DNA of 64,000 nt from Muribaculaceae bacterium Isolate-104 (HZI) (GTDB taxonomy: Bacteria; Bacteroidota; Bacteroidia; Bacteroidales; Muribaculaceae): NCBI GenBank assembly GCA_003762715.1, contig RIBJ01000030.1, positions 1 to 64,000 on the forward strand, read 5' to 3'. Positions within the stretch are counted from its first letter, which is position 1, and each line of letters starts with the position of its first letter. The translations under genes and the position numbers were made by a program. The notes beneath the pieces were generated by a model that saw only the letters and a program-made list of their open reading frames with translations, had not been told where the DNA came from and searched no databases. Shown here piece by piece: positions 15,468 through 23,557 of the stretch.

Positions 15468-16091
15468 TTAGTCGATGTCGGTGCCGATGAAGTGTTCGTT
15501 GTCGATGAGGGTGTAGTAGTAGCCGTTGCCACAGCCTCGATACTCCTTGCTGAACCCGGCGATGATGTCACCCTTTCGGGCATATTTTGTGTCCTCTGTC
15601 ACTACTTCAATCCATAGGGTGCCGTCATAGCCCCGGAAGTCGAATCGGCATGAGCGGTAGGTCTGCCGTTCACGGAGTGCCTTGCGGAACTGGTTGACCG
15701 CCCAATCATCATATCGAGCGATGGCTTGAAGGGAGATGATTTCTCCGTCTATGCGTGTGCCGGTGGTAAGTCCGTTGGCGTAGCAGTCTTTTTCGGGGTC
15801 GGCCTCAAGACACTTTCTGATAAACGGCGATGTGAAGTCTGCCTTGGCAGCATAGTGTTGGAACTTTCTGACGATGTTCGTTCTCTTCGGTTCTGCCGGA
15901 TTGAGTGCCGTCCAATGTTCAACAGTCTGACTTCCGATTGGATAACCCTTGGTTCGGGAGCGTGGTGCGAACTCGCACAAGCATCCATTCTGCGACATGA
16001 AGAGTCTTCGCTGATGGATGCCGTTTATAGTGGTTACGTCATATAAGCCGGATTTCTTTCCGACAATAGCGGTTGCTTCCTGATATTCCAT
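15468..16091 (-). CDS. Conserved hypothetical ICE protein
   Basis: A 207-residue soluble protein without signal peptide or membrane segments. Visible features are an N-terminal stretch MEYQEATAIVGKKSGLYDVTTINGIHQRRLFMSQNG and a C-terminal RKGDIIAGFSKEYRGCGNGYYYTLIDNEHFIGTDID. I recognise no family. It is the third gene of a minus-strand group of three (16890 to 15468) that starts next to structured element copy 2. The 178 bases between its stop and the tRNA promoter contain an 8-base inverted repeat GCGGTTTT/AAAACCGC but no gene. Confidence 0.65.
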   Translation of the reverse strand: MEYQEATAIVGKKSGLYDVTTINGIHQRRLFMSQNGCLCEFAPRSRTKGYPIGSQTVEHWTALNPAEPKRTNIVRKFQHYAAKADFTSPFIRKCLEADPEKDCYANGLTTGTRIDGEIISLQAIARYDDWAVNQFRKALRERQTYRSCRFDFRGYDGTLWIEVVTEDTKYARKGDIIAGFSKEYRGCGNGYYYTLIDNEHFIGTDID

Positions 16092-16153
16092 AGGTGTATT
16101 GGGTGTTGTGCCGCTCCGACCTGTGTTGTCGGAGCGACTGATTTACCTGCTGA

Positions 16154-16393
16154 TTACTTCATCATCATTACATTGCAGTCGATTACGTCTGAGCCAAGTC
16201 CAAAAGCTGGGAAATGGCTGAAATACGGATGGCTGCTCCCTTCCTCGTCCGTTGCCGGACTGACCGTCACGACATTGTTTTGCTCCCACCATTTGTCGAT
16301 GATGGCTTTGTCCTCGTCCGAAAGATTGTCGGTAGTGCCGTTTATGAGATAGCATACTGCCCAGACGGGTATTTTCTCGATTGTAAATTCCAT
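16154..16393 (-). CDS. Small conserved hypothetical protein
   Basis: A 79-residue protein: MEFTIEKIPVWAVCYLINGTTDNLSDEDKAIIDKWWEQN, then the motif PYFSHFPAFGLGSDVIDCNV near the C-terminus. The pattern LINGD/T..LSDED.. and YFS..PAFGLG..V.DC recurs in small proteins encoded near ICE and phage accessory genes of Bacteroidetes; their function is unknown. The start lies 11 bases after the preceding gene's stop. Confidence 0.65.
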   Translation of the reverse strand: MEFTIEKIPVWAVCYLINGTTDNLSDEDKAIIDKWWEQNNVVTVSPATDEEGSSHPYFSHFPAFGLGSDVIDCNVMMMK

Positions 16394-16404
16394 AGTGTCT
16401 GTCT

Positions 16405-16890
16405 TTAATTGTGATAGCCAAGCACCTCACCGATGTATAACTTTGCCCCTGCCTCGAGTCTGCCCACCATGAGCATGAGGTCGCGTGAACGCTCGGCAGT
16501 TCCATAGCTGTCCGATTCGGTTACATAATAGTCAACGCTGTCGAGAGGATTGACAATAGCCTTCTGCAACTGATAGGCGGGACCTATCCATTCCATGATG
16601 TTTTCCTCGTTGATTGCTTCCGTCCTTGTTCGGATAAGGTCGAGATACGACTTTCTCCACTCCGCGAAACCGCCTTGATACACAAGCGTCTCGTCGTCCG
16701 TGTCGATAGTGAACATACCTTTTGGCAGTGTGTGCTCGACAAGGTACTGTATCTGTTTTCTCCGTTCTTCCTCTGTCGTGTCATACAGATAGTCGAAGTC
16801 TGCCATGTCGCCCTCGGAGACCGTATCGACACCGATATAGTCGTCGCGGTCGATGGGAGAATCGCTGATTTGATAGATTATTCCGTGCAT
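16405..16890 (-). CDS. Conserved hypothetical ICE protein
   Basis: A 161-residue soluble protein, acidic at the N-terminus (MHGIIYQISDSPIDRDDYIGVDTVSEGDMADFDYLYD). No known domain is recognised. It is the first gene of the three-gene minus-strand group, and its upstream region is structured element copy 2, the same arrangement as for the PcfK-like gene, so the two groups may be co-regulated. Confidence 0.65.
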   Translation of the reverse strand: MHGIIYQISDSPIDRDDYIGVDTVSEGDMADFDYLYDTTEEERRKQIQYLVEHTLPKGMFTIDTDDETLVYQGGFAEWRKSYLDLIRTRTEAINEENIMEWIGPAYQLQKAIVNPLDSVDYYVTESDSYGTAERSRDLMLMVGRLEAGAKLYIGEVLGYHN

Positions 16891-16933
16891 AGTTCCTTTG
16901 TTTAGAAGTGTCTAATTTATTATCCCTTTGGTT

Positions 16934-17131
16934 CGAAGCCTGATGGCTTCTCGCGTTCGGGGAAATTTTTCGATGCAGGACAGACGGAGGGCTTAGGTGA
17001 CACGTAAGGTAAGTGTGGCAAGATGAAAATGACGGAATACCCAAATCTCTGATTTGTGGAAGGCTGCCGGCATTTTCATCGCAGACAAGCGCAGCGGTCA
17101 CTTGACGTCGTAACCGCCCTCCGTAACTTCG
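16934..17131. promoter_or_regulatory. Structured divergent regulatory element, copy 2
   Basis: Same architecture as 12734-12945: a first hairpin GAAGCC/GGCTTC, an outer stem ACGGAGGGC/GCCCTCCGT, a middle stem GATGAAAATG/CATTTTCATC, then GACGGAATACCC, inner hairpin CAAATC/GATTTG, GGAAGGCTGCCG, CAAGCGCAGCGG and CACTTGACG. The plus-strand end carries TTG-n19-TAACTTCG (17102-17131), a weaker promoter facing the TonB-like gene. It lies between the minus-strand gene at 16405-16890 and the plus-strand gene at 17191. Confidence 0.6.
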
Positions 17132-17190
17132 TAGCGAAAAATCCACGGATGCGTGAAGTATTCCGGCATAACAGGAAAAAAGACAATTAC

Positions 17191-17889
17191 ATGATACAAA
17201 ATGGTTTCCTCAAACGTTATGATTATATGAAAATGCTGGTTCTGATATTACTTGGATTTATGACTATGGCTTCCTGTAGTCATAGAGTTCATACATTGGT
17301 ATCAGATAGCTCATCAAACATCAGTTTGCATTCCTCCAAATTAGAAAACATAAATCTGATTAGGGGTCTGGATTCGGATAGTCTTCCTTATATATATGTG
17401 AATGGAGAATGGTATCCATGGTTTGGAGCAAGAAACCTTTCAGACTTTCCATATGACAGCATAAGAGATTTGACAGTTAGGAACGACAATTATGGGAACA
17501 GAGCTATATTCGTGGAATATCCCCAAAGTATTATCGACTCCATAAAGAACATTAAACTGGACTATTTCATAAATACTGACCCATCCGTCATATTCGATAA
17601 TGGCAAAGGTAATCCAGCCAAAATGATTGATTGGATTAAGGAGAATAAGCGACTTCCTAAGGGCTACACGGGTAAGACAACGGCGGTTGTAATGTACGAT
17701 GTAAATCCAGATGGAACTGTAGCAAACGTGAGATTGTTCAAAGAGTCAGATAATGGGGCAATCGATCAAGATGCTGTAAGGCTCGTGAATAGTTTCCCAC
17801 GCTTCAAAGTGATTTACTATACACCATGGAAAGAACCTATAAGGCAGGTCATACGTATAAGCTACAATAGTAGTGATGATATGAAATAG
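17191..17889 (+). CDS. Lipoprotein with TonB C-terminal-like domain
   Basis: A 232-residue protein. A lipoprotein-type signal is seen (MKMLVLILLGFMTMASCSH, lipobox MASC), followed by a spacer and a C-terminal region (ENKRLPKGYTGKTTAVVMYDVNPDGTVANVRLFKESDNGAIDQDAVRLVNSFPRFK) like the TonB C-terminal domain found in Bacteroidetes energy-transducer proteins. As a lipoprotein it lacks the usual cytoplasmic-membrane anchor, so it is not a standard TonB. The ATG at 17191 is used; 17227 would begin right at the signal peptide and is also plausible. Earlier in-frame starts run through the structured element and are rejected. Confidence 0.75.
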   Translation: MIQNGFLKRYDYMKMLVLILLGFMTMASCSHRVHTLVSDSSSNISLHSSKLENINLIRGLDSDSLPYIYVNGEWYPWFGARNLSDFPYDSIRDLTVRNDNYGNRAIFVEYPQSIIDSIKNIKLDYFINTDPSVIFDNGKGNPAKMIDWIKENKRLPKGYTGKTTAVVMYDVNPDGTVANVRLFKESDNGAIDQDAVRLVNSFPRFKVIYYTPWKEPIRQVIRISYNSSDDMK

Positions 17890-17913
17890 AAAACCCGATG
17901 CTCACGCACCGGG
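17890..17913 (-). terminator. Rho-independent terminator for the leftward group
   Basis: On the minus strand an 8-base stem CCCGGTGC/GCATCGGG (one G-U) with loop GTGA is followed by TTTT. It sits between the convergent TonB-like gene and the PcfJ-paralogue gene. Confidence 0.75.
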
Positions 17914-17978
17914 CATTCCTACATACAATGGCAAAAGAAAAATTCAGTGGATTTTGTTCTTGATAGCAATCTATTGTT

Positions 17979-18635
17979 CTATTGTGTGTTATTGGCAATA
18001 TCCAAAACTTTTTGCAAATTTGTCTGCCTGCCGTAGCCGAATCTGTCTTCAAGAGTTAGGGAGTGAGACAAGAGTGGTATAAGCTGATATTCAGGATAGA
18101 CTTCGGCATTGTCGGCGATGTAGTCATAAACCATCTGCGACGAGCCTCGCAGCTCGATCTTACCGTTGAAAGGGAATGAATCCATGAATTGACCCATAAG
18201 CCGGGGCAAGGCTGTTATTGCGATGGAACCGTCAGGCGAAAGCCAGTGACGGCAAAGCTCGCGGATGGAGTATTCGCGCTTACGGTCTTTCATAAAATAG
18301 CGGCACCGTATCTCAAAGGTGCGCTGCACCTGCAATCCGTCGATGACACCGAGTGTCGAAAACCATCCCTTTAGTGTTCCCTTGATGGATTTCCATGTAT
18401 CGGCTTCGATAACTTGAAGTGTCCGTTCACATTCCAGACACTTCACCTTTCGGGCATTTCCGGCATATACCATTGCATTGCCGCACATCGGGCAGACGGT
18501 GACATTGTTCTTACGTCTGACGGCAGGATGAGTTATGGCGCTTTCCTTGGCCCATTCGATAATATTTTCCGACAAGGCTTCAACAGACTTGTTGAGTTTG
18601 ACGATTCTTTTCTGATAAGTTGTCTTCGGCTTCAT
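17979..18635 (-). CDS. Short PcfJ paralogue (zinc-ribbon part only)
   Basis: A 218-residue protein that aligns with the N-terminal two thirds of the PcfJ-like protein at 10988-12262: ITHPAVRRKNNVTVCPMCGNAMVYA...CLECERTL (zinc ribbon), GVIDGLQVQRTFEIRCRYF, CRHWLSPDGSIAITALPR and KIELRGSSQMVYDYIADNAEVYPEYQLIPLL. It ends where the paralogue continues into its PcfJ catalytic-like domain. The start MKPKTTYQKR at 18635 is preferred over an upstream GTG/ATG extension at 18668. It is either a truncated duplicate or a stand-alone zinc-ribbon form. Confidence 0.7.
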   Translation of the reverse strand: MKPKTTYQKRIVKLNKSVEALSENIIEWAKESAITHPAVRRKNNVTVCPMCGNAMVYAGNARKVKCLECERTLQVIEADTWKSIKGTLKGWFSTLGVIDGLQVQRTFEIRCRYFMKDRKREYSIRELCRHWLSPDGSIAITALPRLMGQFMDSFPFNGKIELRGSSQMVYDYIADNAEVYPEYQLIPLLSHSLTLEDRFGYGRQTNLQKVLDIANNTQ

Positions 18636-18695
18636 GTGATAATGTTTGGGAAAGCCGCCCCGACACATAGATTAATGCCGGGGCAGCACAGGTAA

Positions 18696-18878
18696 TCAAT
18701 CTTTCTTCTCCGAAGCTTTCAGAGAGGCTTTGCGGAACTGCTTCAGGAGCGGCTCCAGTTCGAGTGATGTTCGGCGGGCGCGTAGTCCTGCCGCCTTGTT
18801 CCCTTTGTCAAGCTGGGAATTTGCGTCTTTCAAGAAGGCTTCCGACTTTGCGGAAATCTGTTCGATAAGGTCTTTCAT
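18696..18878 (-). CDS. Hc1-type histone H1-like protein
   Basis: A 60-residue lysine-rich protein (MKDLIEQISAKSEAFLKDANSQLDKGNKAAGLRARRTSLELEPLLKQFRKASLKASEKKD) matching the short Hc1/histone H1-like proteins of Bacteroidetes, with the typical KGNKAAGxRARxxSLxL motif. These are nucleoid-associated DNA-binding proteins. Presence on the ICE suggests packaging or silencing of incoming DNA; this is an inference. Confidence 0.8.
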   Translation of the reverse strand: MKDLIEQISAKSEAFLKDANSQLDKGNKAAGLRARRTSLELEPLLKQFRKASLKASEKKD

Positions 18879-18905
18879 TGTGATTGGTGTTTATATGGGT
18901 GAATG

Positions 18906-19448
18906 TTATAATAGCGGTATCTCAAAGGAGTTTACAACACAGGTTGCTTCCTTGTCAAGTATGAACCAGTATTCCGAATGATACGGAGAGCCATCCTCAT
19001 TCTTGGCTTCATACTCGATCTTGACTTTCCAACCGTTGAAGGGCTTCGGCGTCTTGTTGTCAGGGTCTTTGAAAGAGACGAGCGAACGGAGAGCGGAGAG
19101 CGACGACATCTGCCGCTCCATGAGGGCCGATGTGGAGCGGTCGTCAAAGTTGAAGTTCTCCATATTGTCGGTGGCTTCCATCACTTTCTCGTTGATTTTG
19201 AGCATGGCCATGGCGATGTTCATGCTCTCGTCAGTCGTGATATAGTCGCGTCCGAACACCGAGTCAGCCTTGCTGATCGCCTTGATGGAGACGGACTCCG
19301 GGAAATCGACACAGGCGTAAAGCGACTTCTCCGCCACGGCTCTTGCGCGTTCGCTCGGATCCTCACGCTGGCAGGCGAGGAAGAATATTCCTCCCCACAC
19401 GAGCAATCCCCCTATGAGTAGGATTGCGAGTTTCATTCCCGGCTTCAT
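18906..19448 (-). CDS. Membrane-anchored or lipid-anchored hypothetical protein
   Basis: A 180-residue protein with an N-terminal hydrophobic segment (LAILLIGGLLVWGGIFFLAC) that could be a lipoprotein signal (FLAC lipobox). The remainder is soluble and exported in either case. I do not recognise a domain. The start overlaps the stop of the preceding zinc-ribbon gene by four bases. Confidence 0.65.
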   Translation of the reverse strand: MKPGMKLAILLIGGLLVWGGIFFLACQREDPSERARAVAEKSLYACVDFPESVSIKAISKADSVFGRDYITTDESMNIAMAMLKINEKVMEATDNMENFNFDDRSTSALMERQMSSLSALRSLVSFKDPDNKTPKPFNGWKVKIEYEAKNEDGSPYHSEYWFILDKEATCVVNSFEIPLL

Positions 19449-19990
19449 ATCCTTATGACCTGGGATTTGTCGGGTGAGACACCGAGTTTCTTCTTAAACC
19501 GTGTTCCGTCCTCGCGGAACATCTCCACCGGCTCTACCGTTATGCCGTCAGCGCATATCTGACGTGCCTCGTCGAGCGTGATCAGATGACCGCCTATGTT
19601 CCGCCAGATGACAAAGTCGCAGGGCGTGGACGGGTGATTGTAGTTGGAGCAGTTGAACGCCTTGGAGCCGACACGTATGTCGCCGCCGCACTTTGGACAT
19701 TTTCCGATGACAGACTGCATATCCACAGACCCGTCGGCGTTAAGCACAAGCACGGTGGGGAAAGTCTTCCACTCCTTTGTGGCGAAGCCGTCGAGCATAA
19801 TCTCATGCTTCTCCAAGAGAGTGGCGATTTCTTCATCGGTCATCTTTCGGTTGCCGATGACACCGTTGATGAAGACCCCGCACTTGGGAGTCTCCCCGGT
19901 ATTGTTCTCGCAGCGATAGCCCTTGCAGGTCTTCACCACGTTGCCGCCGCACACTGGGCAGCGACCTATTATCTTCTTTTCGTTTTCCAT
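19445..19990 (-). CDS. Topoisomerase-type zinc-ribbon protein
   Basis: A 181-residue protein with two C4 zinc-ribbon units: CPVCGGNVVKTCKGYRCEN (about residues 10-28) and CPKCGGDIRVGSKAFNCSN (about residues 99-117). They resemble the C-terminal DNA-binding zinc modules of type IA topoisomerases, but there is no catalytic topoisomerase domain. It may bind single-stranded DNA during transfer. The start MENEKK at 19990 is chosen; an in-frame upstream start would overlap the preceding gene's end. Confidence 0.7.
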   Translation of the reverse strand: MENEKKIIGRCPVCGGNVVKTCKGYRCENNTGETPKCGVFINGVIGNRKMTDEEIATLLEKHEIMLDGFATKEWKTFPTVLVLNADGSVDMQSVIGKCPKCGGDIRVGSKAFNCSNYNHPSTPCDFVIWRNIGGHLITLDEARQICADGITVEPVEMFREDGTRFKKKLGVSPDKSQVIRI

Positions 19991-20018
19991 ATCTGAAATG
20001 GTTGCTTTGTTGATTGTT

Positions 20019-20756
20019 TCAGTAATTGATATATTTCCAGTCATTGACCAGACCGTTGACTATCGCCTTGCCTGACATGACCGAGGCCCAGCCCTCCGGG
20101 TCGAGGGAGAACCACAGGTCGTTCCATGAGAGCGTCCTAACCTGCCATGCGAGAATGAACAGGTCTGTATTGATTGCCTCTAATCTCGATACAACCTCGT
20201 TGGCGATATAGTACCGCTCGGCAGAGTTCAGCAGATTTACCTTATGCTTTTCCTTCTTCCCGTCATCCCCGGTCACGTTATATGTTCCCGAGGTGACAAG
20301 CTGCTGCATGAAGGGATAGAGTGCCGCCATCTGTGCGGCTGCATCGCTGATTTCGTCGGAGACAAGCAAGGCTATTGCCGTTTCCTTGAGATTACCCTTT
20401 ACAGAATTTTTCAGCAGAGCCGTGTTCTTTGGAATCTCCGTCAGCACCAGTTCTCCGGCCCGCTTTATCTGATAGAGATTCTGCATGGCTCCCTGGGCGT
20501 TCGATAGATACTCAAGCATCTTGTTCTCCACGGCATGAACACGGTCAAGAGCGACAGTCACGGCGGCTTCTGCCGCGATTATCTGCTCATGCGTCTTCTT
20601 CCGTTTCTTGTGGATGCTTTTCAGCTCCTCTGTCTGGAGGATGACAGTAGCAGTCAGCGTCGGGTCTGTCTGCTGGGCGCACAGTGGCAAGCCACTCGTC
20701 AAGCAGCTCAGAGATATGGCAAGGCCGACAGCACCTTTTTTCATACGGCATATCAT
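20019..20756 (-). CDS. Exported paralogue of the TraI/VirB5-position protein
   Basis: A 245-residue protein with a signal peptide (MKKGAVGLAISLSCLTSGLPLCAQQ) and long helices. Its end (WNDLWFSLDPEGWASVMSGKAIVNGLVNDWKYI) closely resembles that of the tra-operon protein at 38711-39505 (MNDLFFAIDPEGWANIVVMTNQVNGLVNDWNGL), so the two are paralogues. The family is unnamed to me; by position the tra copy is VirB5-like. The start at 20756 lies five bases after the primase stop; 20744 is equally possible. Confidence 0.7.
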   Translation of the reverse strand: MICRMKKGAVGLAISLSCLTSGLPLCAQQTDPTLTATVILQTEELKSIHKKRKKTHEQIIAAEAAVTVALDRVHAVENKMLEYLSNAQGAMQNLYQIKRAGELVLTEIPKNTALLKNSVKGNLKETAIALLVSDEISDAAAQMAALYPFMQQLVTSGTYNVTGDDGKKEKHKVNLLNSAERYYIANEVVSRLEAINTDLFILAWQVRTLSWNDLWFSLDPEGWASVMSGKAIVNGLVNDWKYINY

Positions 20757-20761
20757 TTTCT

Positions 20762-21946
20762 TTAGATTTTGAGTGATAATTTGCGTTGCTCCGCGAGGTT
20801 TATGTCGCGGTCGTTCTTGTCTGATGAAATCTCCGGCTTCATCGGCTTGTTCAGCAGACAGTCGTTCCAGTCCTTGAAAGCCTTGGGAGGTGGCCACTGG
20901 CCCATGCGGTAGCGGAGCGACAATGCCGAACTTACCTGCGGTATGATAGAGCGTCCTGTATCGACATCTATGGACTTACCCTTTGCCTCGACTTTCAGTC
21001 CGTCCTCGGTCTTGGTGACTTTAAGGGGAATATTCTCCAACAGAGCCATCATACGCAGACCGTAGACACGTCCGGCAAGGTCATTGTCGAAGCAGTCGAA
21101 CGCCCGGGCATTGGGAAATCTTTCCATTGTTTTAGTCACCTGCTTATCTGAAAATGTGCCACCAAGGGAGACCAGGGCGATGTTGTTGCCCAACTGGGCG
21201 CGGTTCATCTGGTAGAAAGCCATAGCGTCGAAAGCCGACTCAAAGAAAAAGACATTCCTGACAAGCCCGTTATTGCCGCCCGAAAGATCAGCAATCCATG
21301 CGGCTGACGATGAGTTCGTTCCGGCAGCCTTTGACTTGTAGCCACCCATGCCACGGATTTCATAGCCCTTTACCGAAGAGTCCAATCCCTCGGTATAAGG
21401 GAAGCCGATATTGTAGCCGTCAAAATTCTCGTTCCTCTTGTCCCTTATCAGTGCTATATGTTCAGAGAGGCTTCTGATCGTTTCATCAGCAATGCCTCTG
21501 AGGGAGAAGAGCCGTGGAATCCTGTTGGGGTCAACCGGCTTCACCTCATATCGCGTACTGTCAAAAGTATGGCTGACCGATGCCGACTTTACATATTCCC
21601 GGTCTTCCTTATACTCCGGTTCCGGCATATTGGCGAATCGGGCCATGACCTTGGCTATTTTTTGCCACTCGTCCTTACCGGTGACAAAGAAGGAGCCGAG
21701 ATTCTCTCGGATCAGTGTCACGACATCACCCTTGCTGCCATCACGACGGAAGAAGGTCTGAGCCGCCTTGTCGCGTGGATTGCTCACGATGATTGTGTCA
21801 CGGCGGTTGGCACCGTCACCCAACACCAGCTCGATGTACTTGCCGATGCCGGCCTTGCGGTCGAGACGGTAGCCGAGGGCGTAGGCGATGTCATCGACAC
21901 CGACACGGGATTTCAAGTTTTTGAAATTCACTTTGTATTCTCCCAT
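20762..21946 (-). CDS. Toprim-domain primase-like protein
   Basis: A 394-residue protein. An N-terminal region (VDDIAYALGYRLDRKAGIGKY...DTIIVSNPRDKAAQTFFRRDGSKGDVVTLI) resembles the DUF3991-type zinc-binding module, followed by a toprim domain with VFFFESAFDAMAFYQ (Glu) and FDCFDNDLAGRVYGLRM (DxD). The end carries KDWNDCL, typical of ICE and plasmid primases. It probably starts synthesis of the complementary strand after transfer. The downstream gene follows after five bases. Confidence 0.85.
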   Translation of the reverse strand: MGEYKVNFKNLKSRVGVDDIAYALGYRLDRKAGIGKYIELVLGDGANRRDTIIVSNPRDKAAQTFFRRDGSKGDVVTLIRENLGSFFVTGKDEWQKIAKVMARFANMPEPEYKEDREYVKSASVSHTFDSTRYEVKPVDPNRIPRLFSLRGIADETIRSLSEHIALIRDKRNENFDGYNIGFPYTEGLDSSVKGYEIRGMGGYKSKAAGTNSSSAAWIADLSGGNNGLVRNVFFFESAFDAMAFYQMNRAQLGNNIALVSLGGTFSDKQVTKTMERFPNARAFDCFDNDLAGRVYGLRMMALLENIPLKVTKTEDGLKVEAKGKSIDVDTGRSIIPQVSSALSLRYRMGQWPPPKAFKDWNDCLLNKPMKPEISSDKNDRDINLAEQRKLSLKI

Positions 21947-21959
21947 ACCCTTGTGGTCA

Positions 21960-23300
21960 TTAAATGCTTAGTGACGGCGATTTTTCCCGCGATTTTCCGA
22001 GATTGGCAATTTCCGGCTCATATTGCTTTCTCGCTGTCATTATGAGAAAAGCGTCCTTGTCTTTTATATCGGTGAGCTGGAAGTAGGTTGTCGCTGTCGA
22101 TTTCTTTATGGGCTTCAGACCGAGGTCAACACCGTCGTAGGTGGCTCTGATTGCATAGTCGCCGGAGCGTGTCTTGACAATGGCCGCGTTCTTGAACGGA
22201 ATCTCTTCATCAGACAGAGTGACGAAAGGGTCGTTCTTCGCCAGATAAGGCTGTTCCCCGAGAACAAGACGCTGGGCGTCAACACGGTCGAGAATCATAT
22301 CGGACGCCTTGTTGACATCAGCCATTACCGAAACGATGAATTTCGGCTCCTGCTTCAAGGTCGCTATCCATGAGTCGAGATATGCCGCCGAGTTGTCGGT
22401 AATTTTCGGGTCAAACCCCATAGAATGCGAAATCATTGCTGCAGTCAGCTCCGCCACAAGCTCCTCCTTGGCATACTTCGGGTCGCCGAACTTACCGCCC
22501 ATTTCCCGGTTGAGCCTCTCGGGGGTCATCGTCGAGTGGGTCATCTCATGAAGCATGGTGGAATAGAACTCCATGCCGTCGCGATAGACCTCCTCGGGTG
22601 TCGAGCCGGTGTTGAACTGGGCTTTCATCGGGAGCACCACTATATCCCGGGAGGGAGAGTAGTAGGCTCCGTTCTCGCGTTTGTCCGCCTGAATCGGGCA
22701 TAGCCACGACTGCTGCTGAATCATGCGGTCGAGTGCGGCATGGGCGTACATACCCTTTGTGTCGCGCAGCTCGGGCACCTTGAACCTGTCAAGAAGTTTC
22801 CGGACACGCTCAGGCTGAGCCTCACGCAGATTCGTCTGGTCGATGTTATAGACAGGGAATGCTTTCACAAACGGAATGACCTCCAGGTTCTTGCGCATAT
22901 CCTTGTCCATCGCGCGGTACTCGTCCGAGCTGATGCGCCTGCCGTCCTTGTCCTTTACCATCATGTCCCAGTAGACAACCGGGAATGCCTTCTCACCTTT
23001 GAGCACATGGGCCTTGAGATTATGAGCCTGCTTGAAAGTCAGATAGACAGGCATCTCATATCCTTTCTCGGCAGAATAGAGTTGAAGAAAGAAGGAGTTG
23101 GAGCCGGAGTAATTGCGTCCGCTGACATTCTGGGGAAGTCCGGCGTAGCCGTTGGCGCCACCGATCCAGCCCTGCTTCCAGTCGGATGCCTTCATCTGCT
23201 CCATACGCCCAATCATCATTTCGGCGAAACGGTCGAGCGCGGCCTGACCCGCACCCGCCGTCTGCTGCCCTGAGGACTTCGGCTTATAACCAGAGGCCAT
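21960..23300 (-). CDS. ArdC-type antirestriction protein with zincin domain
   Basis: A 446-residue protein. Residues of about 20-170 form the ArdC N-terminal domain (MIGRMEQM...GLPQNVSGRNYSGSNSFFLQL...YLTFKQAHNLKAHVLKGEKAFPVVYW), which binds single-stranded DNA. The middle has the zinc metallopeptidase signature MLHEMTHSTMTPERLNR followed by ELVAELTAAM. ArdC proteins protect incoming DNA from restriction early in conjugation. The start overlaps the end of the small gene at 23284-23511. Confidence 0.88.
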   Translation of the reverse strand: MASGYKPKSSGQQTAGAGQAALDRFAEMMIGRMEQMKASDWKQGWIGGANGYAGLPQNVSGRNYSGSNSFFLQLYSAEKGYEMPVYLTFKQAHNLKAHVLKGEKAFPVVYWDMMVKDKDGRRISSDEYRAMDKDMRKNLEVIPFVKAFPVYNIDQTNLREAQPERVRKLLDRFKVPELRDTKGMYAHAALDRMIQQQSWLCPIQADKRENGAYYSPSRDIVVLPMKAQFNTGSTPEEVYRDGMEFYSTMLHEMTHSTMTPERLNREMGGKFGDPKYAKEELVAELTAAMISHSMGFDPKITDNSAAYLDSWIATLKQEPKFIVSVMADVNKASDMILDRVDAQRLVLGEQPYLAKNDPFVTLSDEEIPFKNAAIVKTRSGDYAIRATYDGVDLGLKPIKKSTATTYFQLTDIKDKDAFLIMTARKQYEPEIANLGKSREKSPSLSI

Positions 23301-23511
23301 ATTCCTCGTCGTCGATGAGCTGACGTTCCATCGCGTCGATCTCGGTCTGCTCGATGAAGAACTCGGCTGAATCGTCGCTCGGGTCGGTGCCGTGGCTGCG
23401 GCACCAGTCGAGATAGTCCTGCGCGTTCTCGCCGTTCATCACAAACTGGAGGTGGCCGATGCGCCCCTCCTGAAGAAGCTCTACAAGCTCCTCATGTTTC
23501 ATTACTGACAT
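23284..23511 (-). CDS. Small acidic conserved protein
   Basis: A 75-residue acidic protein (MKHEELVELLQEGRIGHLQFVMNGENAQDYLDWCRSHGTDPSDDSAEFFIEQTE...EEYGLWL). Small proteins of this shape often precede ardC in Bacteroidetes ICEs, overlapping it as here by 17 bases. Function unknown. MKHEELV at 23499 is an alternative start. Confidence 0.7.
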   Translation of the reverse strand: MSVMKHEELVELLQEGRIGHLQFVMNGENAQDYLDWCRSHGTDPSDDSAEFFIEQTEIDAMERQLIDDEEYGLWL

Positions 23512-23557
23512 ATTCTGTTTTCTGATTTTTCGGATTAAAAATTTTGAAAAGACCGGA

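Noticed and set aside
17056-17190. N-terminal extension of the TonB-like lipoprotein
   Set aside because: The extra 45 codons lie in structured element copy 2 and precede an evident signal peptide.
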